From positions 1,178,001 to 1,242,000 of the forward strand of contig JAECYW010000019.1 of NCBI GenBank assembly GCA_023014335.1: a stretch of 64,000 bases of DNA. The letters are read 5' to 3'. This DNA comes from Galerina marginata (taxonomy: Eukaryota > Basidiomycota > Agaricomycetes > Agaricales > Galerinaceae). The notes beneath the pieces are model-generated. The model was not told where the DNA came from, made no database searches, and was given only the letters and a program-made list of their open reading frames with translations. The position numbers and the translations under genes are program-made. This document shows positions 21,137 through 32,800 of this stretch, one piece after another; within the stretch, counting starts at the first letter, position 1; every line of letters begins with the position of its first letter.

Positions 21137-24100
21137 ATGGCAAACCCTGCTTTTCTTCCTACTTTATCACAGTTTGACATCGAGCACGCCGCACAAGTCA
21201 GTCTGCTCTTGGCAACACCCTCTCTTTTGTCGTCTCACCACATGTCGGTCAGCTAATCCAGCGGGCTTATGCCCCGTCGACTACGACAACTACACCCGAA
21301 GAGCTCAAGCGTTTCCAGCAAGACCTTTTCGAGATCCAGAAACGACCTGAGGCCTGGGGCTTAGTTATTCCTCTTCTCAACTATCAGGATCAGAATGTTC
21401 AATTTTTTGGCGCTCATACGGCTCAGGTGAAGATCGCAAGGGACTGGTAAGTAGACGCGTATATGTTCGCAAACATCACGCTCATGTCGAACCTTTTTCG
21501 TAGGGAAATGTTTCCCGTCGACCACGTCGAAGATCTACGCGATCTCATGGTCCAATTGAGCGCTCATTCAGTCGCGATAGGTCGCAGTAAATTCATCCTT
21601 CGCAAGCTTTTTGTTGCCGTACGCTCCCTCTTCAAGCTATCATGACATATCTCCCATTGTCGTCGTCTTTCATTCAGCTTACTTCATTGGCCCTCAAACT
21701 TGCATCTGGCCATCCATCGCGTTGGCCCGAATGGATTATGTCGTGTATCTCGGCCTTCTCTGCTCAAGGGGCATCAACAGAGCATATTCACGACTTTCTT
21801 GCTATTGTCGCGGAGGAAGTGGGCAACGCGGATCTGCTCGGGTCGAGTAAGTACGTCATCGTTGCTTCATGCTTTATTCACATTGCTTTCACACATAGCT
21901 AATTTTGTATGTTTAGGATGCAGATGCAGCAGACAATGATAGACGCTTCGCCAATGGTTGCCCAGGCTATCACCACCACGATCACTCAACCACTTGGAAC
22001 ATTTTCTACGAACCAATACCTTTCAGCCCTTCGGTGCCTTCAGGCGTGGATGACATTCCTAAAAACAGAGTGAGTTCTATGCTTTTGCGAAGGTCTCCAT
22101 CATCCTGAGAATTGTGACATTTTTTGCCAGCCATCTGATCCCCATTATTCCGCTCATCATAAACCTACTTGACCCAAATTTCTCCGATGATACTATTTTC
22201 ATCGCCGCTTCGGACGTTCTGCAAGAAATGTCGACGAAGTCCCCGCTATCTGATGGTTCGGGTACGAAAACTTTTACTGAACCCCTTATGGTTTGGATGA
22301 GCACGACAGGAAATGGGATCATGGAATCCATGTTAGCCAGTGAAGATGTTTTAGATCTTTTGCCTATGTCGCATTCTTTGTGCAAGCTTGTTGTCGCATT
22401 GGGTGATCATTCTACATCCTACATCGCCACGAACATCGCCTCATCTATGCCCGTTCCTACTGGGCCAACTACGCCACCAACCACCAAAGGGCATCTGACG
22501 CAGAACTTTCTCCGGTTATTATTGGCGTACACTGGCTTGCCAGGTTACTATGGCGTCGATGAAGAAGAGAGTGAGATGACCCTAGGGTTTTGGTACTTGT
22601 TCCAAGAAGCTTTATGGAGTACCGATTTCTACATCGAAGAAGGCGGCGACGACCGTTCGCCTGTGCCTCCGGATACTTCTGAAGCAGGTGAAGCCAAACA
22701 AGTGGTAGTTGCGAAAGCCGTTTTCAGTGAACTGGTAAAGGTTCTGAGAAGAAAAGTGGCATTTCCGCCTCCAGGTAGTGGTTGGTCGCGAGGTTTGTGC
22801 TTTCATCTGGTACTATTACAACTTATGCCTTACTATCTCAACAATAGATCAAATCGACAAATTCCAGGTGTCAGTCATACCCCTCTGCCTGTGCTCAAAA
22901 CTTTCGTCTAATGTTCCTCCATAGGTATCGAAGAGACGTCGGTGATACCCTGATCAATGCGTAATTCTCTAATTCTCTCTTCCTACGTTATTTCCTAACT
23001 GAAAACTCAGTTATTACGTTCTTCGTGACGATATGTTGGGGTACTATGTCAATGACATCGCTGAGCGCTTGGCCGTGAGGCAAGAGGCGGACGGATGGCA
23101 GGTGCGTCCATGTAACAATGAAAATGAGCTATAATACACTATAGAATAACTTCAGGAAATCGAGGCCACGTTACACTGCATAATGTCTATCCAAGAGGCC
23201 ATTGATATGGACACTGCATTACACTTAAATCGATTATTCAGCCCAGAGATTCTTGGACGACTGCCATCCACTGGCAGAGCGAGAGTCCGGAGAACGGCTT
23301 TGGGTGTCATCGGTGTGTACTCCCTAACAATGAAAGTCAGATGACGCTTATCATTCGTCCAGGTTCTTACTCTTCGTGGTTTGCAACGCAACAGGCATCT
23401 GCAGGATCACCTGAACCAAACCTACTCCTTACCGTTCTGTCGTATGTGGTCTCGGCGCTACCGGATCCTTCTCTCAGTCTGTCGGCTGCAACCGCGCTGC
23501 GAAATCTGTGTGAGGCCAACCGAAAAGACCTGGCACCGCATATCGCCAAGTTCGGGGAATTGCATGCTGGACTGAATAGCATTCCCGTTAGCACCTTTCA
23601 CAGTATCTTCGCATTCATCTAACTCAAGAATTATCCTGTTTAGGACTCAGAAAAGAGCAAGGTACTGCAATCGATTGCAAGCGTCATTCAGGCTGTGCCA
23701 CCAGCAGATGAGATCCCTGCAATCGAGGTATGTGTAGTCTGCATCGTTAGTGGCTATTTCTCACTTTCCTTCGTTTTAGGCGATTGTGAATCCAATCGTA
23801 CAAAAACTCTATGAAGCACTTCAAACGGCATCCACGGTTAGACAACTTTTGTCGTCCTGCCACCTCACTCTCTTATTGAATCCTATCCAGCTTCCGGACG
23901 AGGCACGAGCGTCGACAATTCTCCACCTAGAAACCCTTTCCGGTGTCGCTAAAGGCCTCACCCGAACCGTTGAAGGAATGACTATTCTCGAGGACGAATC
24001 GGATCCTGACTTCCAAGCAGATGCGGAAAACGTGAAAAGGGTTCGAGAGGATCCCAGAGCAGCCAAGTTGCGAGACACTATCTTTACTGCGATAAGGGGC

Positions 24101-25349
24101 GTTGTGGATTTGTGGTCGTCAGATGCAGCGGTTGGCCATGTATGTACCTTTTCTCTGGGATTTGATCTGGGAATTGGATGCTCATGCTTGTGGGCAGGCT
24201 CTGAGTGATCTTTTCAAATCTATTACCTCTCTTCCAGCCGACATCACCTTGATTTCGCTTCCTGCTGGACCTCTTCTCGAACTTGTGTGTCTGGCTGCGC
24301 AACGCCAGCTGACAGCTGCTTGGCTATCCCTCGCCCATATCCTCATCGCGCAGTTGAATCCACCTGTATTTTCTCTCATTATAAAAAGCGGACCAACGCC
24401 AGAAGCGGAGACCATTGTGCGGAATTTGTTGCCAGTGCTGGTCCAGTGTGGGTTGACCGCATTGGGAATGGATGGCGCCATGGAGAGTGTAAGTGCCATG
24501 GTTGTTGACATTCAGATGATATTGACTGCGAGGTATCAGAATCCGGATATAGTTCAAGAATTCTTCTCATGCATGGATCAAGTGAGACCTTTCTGGTTTC
24601 TTTTTCTTCCTACACTCATTAATATTCTGTTCTCAAGGCTGCACAAGATTTTACCGACAACTTTTATACTCTGCCCCCCGGATTGTTCGACGCGCTTATA
24701 CAATGTGCAATTACAGCATTATCTCTCCAAGAAAGATATTCTTTGGTTTCAGCCTGTAACTTCCTTGTACGTTTCTTTGTGCAGACGATATCCCCGTTCT
24801 GATCACCCACGCTATCTTACTAGGCCACAATCATCCATCGCTCGTCATTGACAGACGAACTTATTCCGCACAAAACTGCCCTCATGACCACCCACGGACG
24901 CTCATTGATGCGAGCCATTCTGCAAGGGTTTGCGGGTGTTGCTCCGAGGAGTGTCGTTCCGAACCTTATTGAAATGCTGGGTACACTTCTCAGTCGAGCA
25001 AGTGGTGCTGATGGTGGGCCTGGAGGAGGCGCTCCGCAATGGATAAAGGATGTCTTAATGTCTGTGAGTAATTTTCCGGTTTTCTCGTTTTAAAATGAAA
25101 TGCTGATGCTACGTCTGACAGGAGGACTTTGTACCAAGCAAAGCTGGTCCAGAAGCGAAGGCTAAGTTCATCAAAGCTGTTGCAGGGTACGTACCTTGCC
25201 CCCTTGCAAAGTGTTCTATTGAATGTGTCGTTTTGGTGATATTCAGTTCACGTTCTCTCAAAAAGACACGGGAAGCAGCGCAACAGTTTACGCTTGTCGC
25301 AAGAGGCTTAGAAGGGTCGAATTTCGGGTATTCAACGTTGACAATGTAA
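21137..25349 (+). CDS. Importin-beta family karyopherin, importin-13/transportin-SR-like
   Basis: Nuclear transport receptor made of HEAT repeats, about 1000 residues over many exons. It starts MANPAFLPTLSQFDIEHAAQ and continues with LIQRAYAPS, RFQQDLFEIQKRPEAWGLVI and VQFFGAHTAQVKIARDW. That is the N-terminal Ran-binding (importin-beta N) pattern seen in importin-13 and transportin-3. The body keeps the helical-repeat character (LTSLALKLASGHPSRWPEWI, HSLCKLVVALGDHSTSYIAT, PDPSLSLSAATALRNLCEAN, LPVLVQCGLTALGMDGAMES). It ends AAQQFTLVARGLEGSNFGYS plus TLTM before the stop at 25347. The first intron (CAA|GTCAGT to GGTCAG|CTA) was checked by frame. Family members import or export mRNA-related and other cargo; the cargo here cannot be told from sequence. 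Confidence 0.85.
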
Positions 25350-25639
25350 ACGCTTGCGCCAAGTTGTACTATTGACCTTGCAATGAATAGACATGCATTC
25401 AACAAGCGTCATATCTTTCAGGAAGGATAATAATCTTCCACTTTATTTGGCCTGCCATATATCTCGTACCCTACTTTCGATCGCGATGTACCCTCCTTTC
25501 AATCAGCAAACTTTTTTATGGTTAAATAGCGATAATGTCAATCACTCACTTTCCTACTCTAACCACGGAGAAGAAAGATACTTAGACACTTTCCATGCTT
25601 CCACGATCACCGATTTATCAACAACTTTCAATTTGAGGA

Positions 25640-25880
25640 TGAGTGGGGTCAGCTAATGCGGGATATTGATTCGGCCATAACAGACGAGGTCGATGTAAAT
25701 ACTTCCATCGATTAAGGCATCTGCGTGTGGTGCTGTTCCTGTCGAGGACAAGCCCAAAATCTACAAGTGCCAGAAGCACGACAAAACGGACTGCGACGCA
25801 TGTGTCGCGACGGAGTTCTATAATGTCAAAAGCACAATAAGGTCAACTGCACGACCTGCTTTGATTGGTCTCTATAATTA
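25640..25880 (+). pseudogene. Fragment with two C-x2-H-x4-C-x2-C zinc-like motifs
   Basis: Directly after the importin gene, one frame encodes DEWGQLMRDIDSAITDEVDV, another EDKPKIYKCQKHDKTDCDAC, and a third CQKHNKVNCTTCFDWSL followed by a stop. The two Cys/His motifs are near copies of each other (CQKHDKTDCDAC and CQKHNKVNCTTC) and look like small zinc-binding knuckles, but they sit in different frames with no obvious intron between. This may be the end of a small gene with an unsolved intron or a duplicated, decayed relic. Function unknown. Confidence 0.3.
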
Positions 25881-26070
25881 AAAAAAACTGCTACCTCCAG
25901 GCTTTCTCCACGACCTTGCCCGGTCCCAAAAAGATCGGTAATAGGAATGGACGATGACTGGACAAGCATCTATAAAACCTCTCCAAAGATGTATGTCTGT
26001 ACTGTTTTGGCTCTTGAGAATTTTATATTCAAAGCAACACCAAATCCTAGAACGAAAAGGACGCGAGGAA

Positions 26071-26346
26071 TCATAGCATCTTCGATAAGGAAGCCGTCCA
26101 TGCTTTGCGTGAATTTGCCGTTAACCTTTTGTGGAGAGTGTCAGTGGGGTTCGACAGCATCAAGACGGTATTCAAATAAGCTGGAGCTCGCGCTAGGAGG
26201 GCTTTCATGAGAGCGGCCCAGGAAAAGAACGAGTTCCCAAATACGATATTGTTTTGAGCGAAGGATCCGAGACGAGACATAACTTGGAGGGCAATTTCGT
26301 ATGCGAGTGGATTGAGCAATGAAGACGGCAAGTACGGGAGTGACAC
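26071..26346 (-). CDS. Unidentified protein-like exon
   Basis: A minus-strand open stretch reads LPYLPSSLLNPLAYEIALQV and continues MSRLGSFAQNNIVFGNSFFS, then MKALLARAPAYLNTVL, TANSRKAWTASLSKML and a stop. It has the helix-like hydrophobic pattern of a real protein, but no family is recognised. The upstream exon is unclear; a possible partner lies at 26380-26510. The surrounding interval from 25881 to 27117 otherwise holds nothing supported, and its right end is the promoter of the transporter gene. Confidence 0.3.
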   Translation of the reverse strand: MSLPYLPSSLLNPLAYEIALQVMSRLGSFAQNNIVFGNSFFSWAALMKALLARAPAYLNTVLMLSNPTDTLHKRLTANSRKAWTASLSKML

Positions 26347-27117
26347 CTGCTTGCAATTGAGGGATTTTATTCAGCACCGAGTTGTTGAAAGTCAGTGATT
26401 CAGTGGTAGAGTTTTGGCTCAGAAAGGAGAGAGTAATAGACGTCAAACTTGAATAGACGTTGGTATTTTTTAGGATCTTTGGCCCGACCTCCCGGGCTCC
26501 TGCCAAACGAAGACAAATACTCTTTCCTCAACAGTGTTCATTGTTCAGCGTGCCAAGTTGACGTTGACCCCAGTTCACCTGTACGTGTCCTTCAAAGAAT
26601 TCTGTCATTCTACATACGCGCCGAAAAGTCTCAACGAAAATCAGTCCCTTTACTGCACCCGCTCCTAAATCTCTCACCTATGATAGTTTTTTATCTCCAA
26701 ACTTTACTACATACCGCCATTTCACAAGGAAACCCCAGCTTTCTTCGGATGAACTTCAACTCTTATCTTTGTCCTGTATCCGAGCATTAAGATCCCTGAA
26801 ACGAAATCATATCTGCGTCCTCGAGAGTCCAGTCACACAGTCTCGTGCGCCGAGATAGAGGCTAGCTCCGTTCGTTTAATCTTCCATTCTCATGCCCCAT
26901 CGTACGAGGTTATTTTGGGAACAGTCAAGCTCATGCCATTCCCAGATTGAAAAGAAGAGCCAAAGGTGCGATTAATCCATGCGAGGCATGTTATCGCGAA
27001 TTTGGCGGCTCCCACTCTCCCTATGGAGTACCGGTACGTATTTATACTCTACGTATGAGGTCAATCTGACAGCTCGGATAAGCAGCTCCCTCTAATCCCT
27101 ACCTTCCTCTGCGCACA

Positions 27118-29553
27118 ATGGGTACCAGCTCGGAAGCCAGCGACGAGAAGCATGAAATGGGGAAGCACGACCTCGTAGCTGTATCCACGAAGGAGGTCGA
27201 TACCGCAGCAGAGCTCGCCTCAGGAGAGCAAGAACCGCTGGACCCCGCAGAAGCTCTTCGTGTCAGGTCAGTTCAGTACCCAGCTGTCCTCTGAGCCACA
27301 TCTGACATTATTACTTCTCTATAGGCGCAAAATAGACAAACATATTCTGCCTTTGATGTGTAGTAAGTCCGTTGTACTTTCTAAAACAAATCTTCACTGA
27401 TTACTCGCAGTTCTTTATTGGTAAGATACACGAGAAAACCTACGACTCAGCGACTTATAATGAGCAGGATTCAGTTTATGGATAAGACGACCTTAGGAAG
27501 TGCTGCCATTTTGGGCATACGGTAAGTGTATCAAGCATTGCTCCCTTTCTTTCTGCCTTTGCTTACACTTCATAATTAGAGAATCCACACACCTCACAAC
27601 CAATCAGTAGGGCTTACTTCAATGTCTTGGGTTTGTGCTGTAGCTTATGATATTTTAACTCCCCAGGTACAACTGGTACACGCATTTCCGTTCATCGACA
27701 GAGCAGCCGACTAAATTGAAAATTGCTGCAGGCTTGGGACAATATTTTACTTGAGTTACCTCCTCTTCGAATTCCCTCAAAACCTCGCATTGCAACGGTT
27801 CCCTGTTGGAAAATGGATGAGGTAGGTTGACTTTAGTTGTATCATTCTTTTTCTAACTGCTTGTTATAGCTTCAATATCTCAATCTGGGCTGTAGCTTTG
27901 TGCTCTCATGCGGCATGCAAAAATTTTGCTGGTCTTTTCGCAGTGCGCCTTGTGTTAGGGATGTGCGAGGGATCTATCACAGCGGGTTTCCTGATTGTCA
28001 GCTCAATGTTCTACACGCGAAATGAGCAGACGTTAAGGGTTGGCTACTGGTGTAAGCGTCGACATTTCATCCAATGGATGTTCCAGCTGACGCTTTACAT
28101 TAGTCCTCATGAACGGTACTGGTACGAGCCCACCCATTTACTTTCCGCAGCATGCCTCTGACGTTATCTTTAGCCCAGATCATTTCTGGGTTCATCAGCT
28201 TTGGCTCGCTACATATTAAGACAAAGGCTTTCGAACCATGGCAATGGTGAGCTCTATAAGCCTTCTTAAGGTTATAGCCGCTCTAAACCACACGTCAGGC
28301 TAATGATTATCACTGGCATTCTCACTCTTATGACTGCGCTGGCGTTCTGGTCTGACCACATTCCCTCTCACCTGTTCAAGAACCGCCTGACACGCCTTAC
28401 TTCCATTTAGGTTCCTTTTCCCGGATTCGCCTACTAATGCTTGGTTCCTGACGCCTGCTGAGCGATCTGTCGCTGTTCGTCGGATCAAGGTATGTAATTG
28501 ACCTCGGATTTTGCGCCTATTTTTTAACCTGTTTTTGTGTAGCAAAATCAAACTGGAGTCGAAAACAAGCATTTCAAGAAAGAACAGTATGTTATAAAAT
28601 TATTTTCTGGGACCTAATCTTACGACGTTCTTTCAGAATGATTGAGGCCTTAACTGATCCAAAGACCTGGCTTTTTGCTCTATTTTCTGCCCTTGATAAC
28701 GTGCCCAATTCTCTCACAAACCAGAGACAAATCATCGTAGCCTCTTTTGGATTCACTCCCTTGCAAACAACACTCCTCGGATGTGTCGACGGTGTCATTG
28801 AAATCGTGACGATCTGGACTGGGGTCAACCTAGCTGCGAGGATACCCAACAGCCGTGCATACGTCGGCTTTATATATTTCTTTCCCAACATTTTGGGTGT
28901 TTTCCTCATCAATTTCCTGCCTTGGAGTAACAAAGTGGGGCTCTTGTTCGCGCAATGGACCACAGGTTCGTCGTTGTTTCCACATATGCCACCGCTTCTG
29001 TTTTGATATTGACATCGTCCGACAGGTGTGGGCACCACTGGATTTGTTCTATCTTTGTCTTGGCTTTCGAACGTGACTGCCGGGCATACAAAACGAGTGA
29101 CTGTAAATGCTATCATGCTCTCTGCATACTGCATCGGGAACTCTGCTGGCCCATTTATGTGGCAGGCAAAGTATAAACCAAGGTAGGTTTTCTATGTACG
29201 CATCGGACGTATGGAGGACTGGCTAACCGCCTAAAATTCTCTTTGCAGGAATCATGTCCCTTGGATTGTCATCGGCATTTGCTACCTAATCTGCATGGGT
29301 CTGCTCCTTGCTATTCGACGACTTTTGGCTTCTGAAAACAAACGCCGTGATAACGAACCCGTTGACCACACTTATGACGATGTTTACATTGAAAGAGTGG
29401 GCAAGGATGGCGAAATTGAGAAGGTCAAGGTCGACAAGGTATGCCTATTTCTGTCTCCGGTTCTGCACTTCTCATTCTTATATCCATTACTTCCCGCAGG
29501 AATTCTTGGACCTCACCGATATTCAGAACCGAGACTTCAGATATGTTTTATAG
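27118..29553 (+). CDS. MFS transporter, anion:cation symporter family (allantoate permease-like)
   Basis: Plasma-membrane transporter of the major facilitator superfamily with about 12 membrane segments. The N-terminus (MGTSSEASDEKHEMGKHDLV) is cytosolic and hydrophilic. It leads to KIDKHILPLMC and IQFMDKTTLGSAAILGIR, the typical start of the Dal5/Tna1-type family. Further markers are FEFPQNLALQRFPVGKWM, RLVLGMCEGSITAGFLIVSS, AQIISGFISFGSLHIKTKAF and WFFFPDSPTNAWFLTPAER. The second half includes TWLFALFSALDNVPNSLTNQ and NSAGPFMWQAKYKPRNHVPW. A small exon encoding FLMNGT is recovered between two introns near 28090-28170. Members of this family take up allantoate, nicotinate, vitamins or other organic anions; the substrate here is unknown. 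The C-terminus ends DLTDIQNRDFRYVL. Confidence 0.88.
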
Positions 29554-29847
29554 GGGAGGAAGGAAAGGCACTGGTCTTGGGTTAAGTACTCGCAGAATAC
29601 AATTTCTTGAATACATGACGATTTCAACTGCCTCAATTTCACTGAATCACGACTGGACAACAATGAACATCAGAGCCTGGAGGCTGAAAGGGTTGATTAG
29701 CAGTTTATAGTTTATATGACATGAATTTCCCAGGCTGCTCTTGGCAGGCTATTGCACTTTAGCCGAACAGTCTATTCAAAGACACACGACTACCTTGAAC
29801 ACTTTCACTTCTGTGCACATTTACTTTCGACCGACACCCAACACAAC

Positions 29848-32800
29848 ATGGCCTGTAATCATGGCCATGGATCCTATCCAGAGCTCAACCGTGGCGCAGG
29901 CGCCAAGTGGATCAAGAATTTGACCAAGGACAGGCTGGGGACTTTCAATGGAGGCCATTTCGCTGACGTCAACCTTGCCTCGGTTCTGTTTACGCATCGT
30001 CTCGACAACCCGGAGAACGTTAAGCTGAAAGTGTAAGTCCTTATTGTTGGCGAATTGCCTGAGCCTGTACTCATGAGATTGGCAGATGGAGTGCACCAGG
30101 CTTGACCAAACCGACATTCGAGGAAGCCATGCAGCAGAGGTTTAGGACAGCCAAGAAGGTGCGTCAGGAAGGTGGTTTCATCATACTAGGACTGATACCG
30201 TCTTCAGGGAGATTCTTTTGGCCCATCTTGTAAGTTGCTTCTTGAATATAAAGTCTCGTTCTAATATCTTCACAGGGGTGAGTTGTGCTTGTGCATGCAG
30301 GCAGCTTCAGGGTTGCCAGTAAATTGAAAGGATAACTGACTTCAGAATAATATCGTTAGACGAACCACTGGTGGAAAGTCACTGTCACCATTCCAAGCTA
30401 TTGGCAACAGTATGAGCGTGTTCAGTGTATGTGATTTTGTCTCATTTAATTAACAGCACTGAGGGCACTTCATACAGTCGAATTCGACCCCGGATGCGAA
30501 GCAATGATATACAGCATCGACGGCACACCGTTACAGGGTAACAAACCTTTCATTGATAATCGGTTGCGTACCATTCTAACCTGCTCTACCAGGCATAACC
30601 GGTGGTTACGGAGGCGACCGTAGGGTGGAATACATCATCCCCCAAGAGGCCCGCGACCAAGGCACCCACGAATTTGTCATCGAATCCAGCTGCAATGGCA
30701 TGTTCGGCGTTCCGTGGAATGGCGATACTATCCAGCCACCAGACATGAACCGCTACTTCTCGCTTGCCTCGGCTGATCTCGTTGTCCCGAACATGGAAGC
30801 GTGGGGCCTTCTCTGGGATTTCCAAACTCTTCGAGAACTCGTTGATACCCTCCCTGGAAATACCCCGTTTGTCTATTTCCTGCCATAAACCGAAGGGTAC
30901 TAACTAAAGGTGGTTTACAGACTTCAAAACAAGGCTCTCGCAACTGCAAACGAAATTATGAATGTCTTTAACAAAGGAGACCCATCGTCCATCGGACAGG
31001 CCCGCAAGCTCGCTGAACAAGTTTTCGGAGAAGGGTGGGAAGAGAAAGGAGCTGCGATCTACGACGAAGGCCCGAAGAAGGCGAATGTGTGGGGTATCGG
31101 TTAGTGGAATTTTATACTTAGTCTGGACCTCGTCTAACTTCATTGATAGGATAGTGAGTATGTTAGAATATCACGAGAAGAGATGATGACCTTGTCACAG
31201 CTGCCACATTGACACTGCTTGGCTATGGCCTTACAGTGTCACTCAACAAAAGGTTGCGCGTTCGTGGTCGACGCAAGTCGATCTGATGGAACGATACCCA
31301 GAACATCGGTTTACCTGTAGCTCTGCGCAACAATTCAAGTGGCTTGAGCAGGTTTGTTTTCAAATTCTCTATATACTCACAACGCTAACAGAAGTCCAAA
31401 GCTATATCCTTCTCTCTTTGAACGAGTCAAAGAGAAGGTTCTCGACGGGCAGTTCCAACTGATTGGCGGTTCCTGGGTGGAAAATGATGGTAATATGCCT
31501 TCTGGCGAGGCTCTTATTCGACAATTCCTATTAGGACAGCGATACTTTGAAACACGGTTTGGAAAGCGCTGTGACACTGCGTGGTTGCCCGACTCCTTTG
31601 GACTTACCGGTTCCTTGCCTCAATTAATTCGCGGTGCAGGTGAGTTCTTCCTAAAGAGTAGCGTATTGATAAGCAAGGTTGACATCATCCACAACTAGGC
31701 ATGAATTACTTCTTTACCCAAAAGCTATCCTGGTAAGCATGCGTCAGTTTACGTAGTTTTGTAAGGAAGCTAAAGCGCATTTATTCAGGAATAATATGTT
31801 CGTTCATTGGTGTAAAACAAGAGAATTTATTGCTAACATTCATTTGACAGCAACGTCTTCCCCCACTCCACTTTCAATTGGGTTGGTATCGATGGCAGTC
31901 AGGTTCTGTGCCACATGACCCCTGGTACGTCTCAAATTGCTAATAGATAATATGCAAGCCATTGTCTAAATTCTTCGTACCAGTCGACACATACACTGCT
32001 CAGGCCACCGTTGGAGACGTCAACAAAGGCCTTACTAACCATAAGGTAGAATCATTCCCAATATTCATTCCTATTACTCAAACAATCTGCAGAATCTTGA
32101 ATCTTCCGACACATCTTTACTTGTATTTGGAAACGGCGATGGAGGAGGAGGTCCTCTGGCCAAGATGCTTGAAAACGTGCGTAGGATTTCCTTTAGAAGT
32201 GAATGTTTGCTCATTCTCGGCGTGGTTAGCTCCGTCGCATAAGGGCTGTTACTAACACTCATCGCGAATTGCCTCCTGTCAACATGGGTCACTCTGCTGA
32301 TGAATTCTTCGAACAACTCGAAAAAGAGACCAAGGCGGGCAAAACTCTGCCAAACTGGTGTGTCTTCGGTTTTACTCGACTTGATTGGGGCATCGATTAA
32401 CCTTGGTTGGTTTTCAGGAACGGGGAACTATACCTCGAGGTATGTCACTTTCGCTATTAGCGGCTTTGTTCATTGCCCACAAAAGTTGCAGTTCCATCGT
32501 GGTACATACACGTCGCATGGGTCAATCAAGAAAGGCAACCGAAATTCCGAGATACTTCTCCGTGACGTTGAGGTATTTTTCGATGGCTCTACCAACAAAG
32601 TTGTTCAAGAAACTGACTGTGTATTCCAGCAACTTACAACTCTCGCATCTTTGTATAAACACAGCAAGAAAGACTACGTTTACCCGAAAGACAAGATTGA
32701 CGAATCTTGGGAGAAAGTTTTATTGAACCAATGTATTTCTTCTTTGATCTGCTGTGTGCCTATCTGACATGATATCTTAGTTCATGACGGCAGGTTTTAT

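Noticed and set aside
28592..29134. 180-codon minus-strand frame
   Set aside because: Antisense shadow of the MFS transporter exon.
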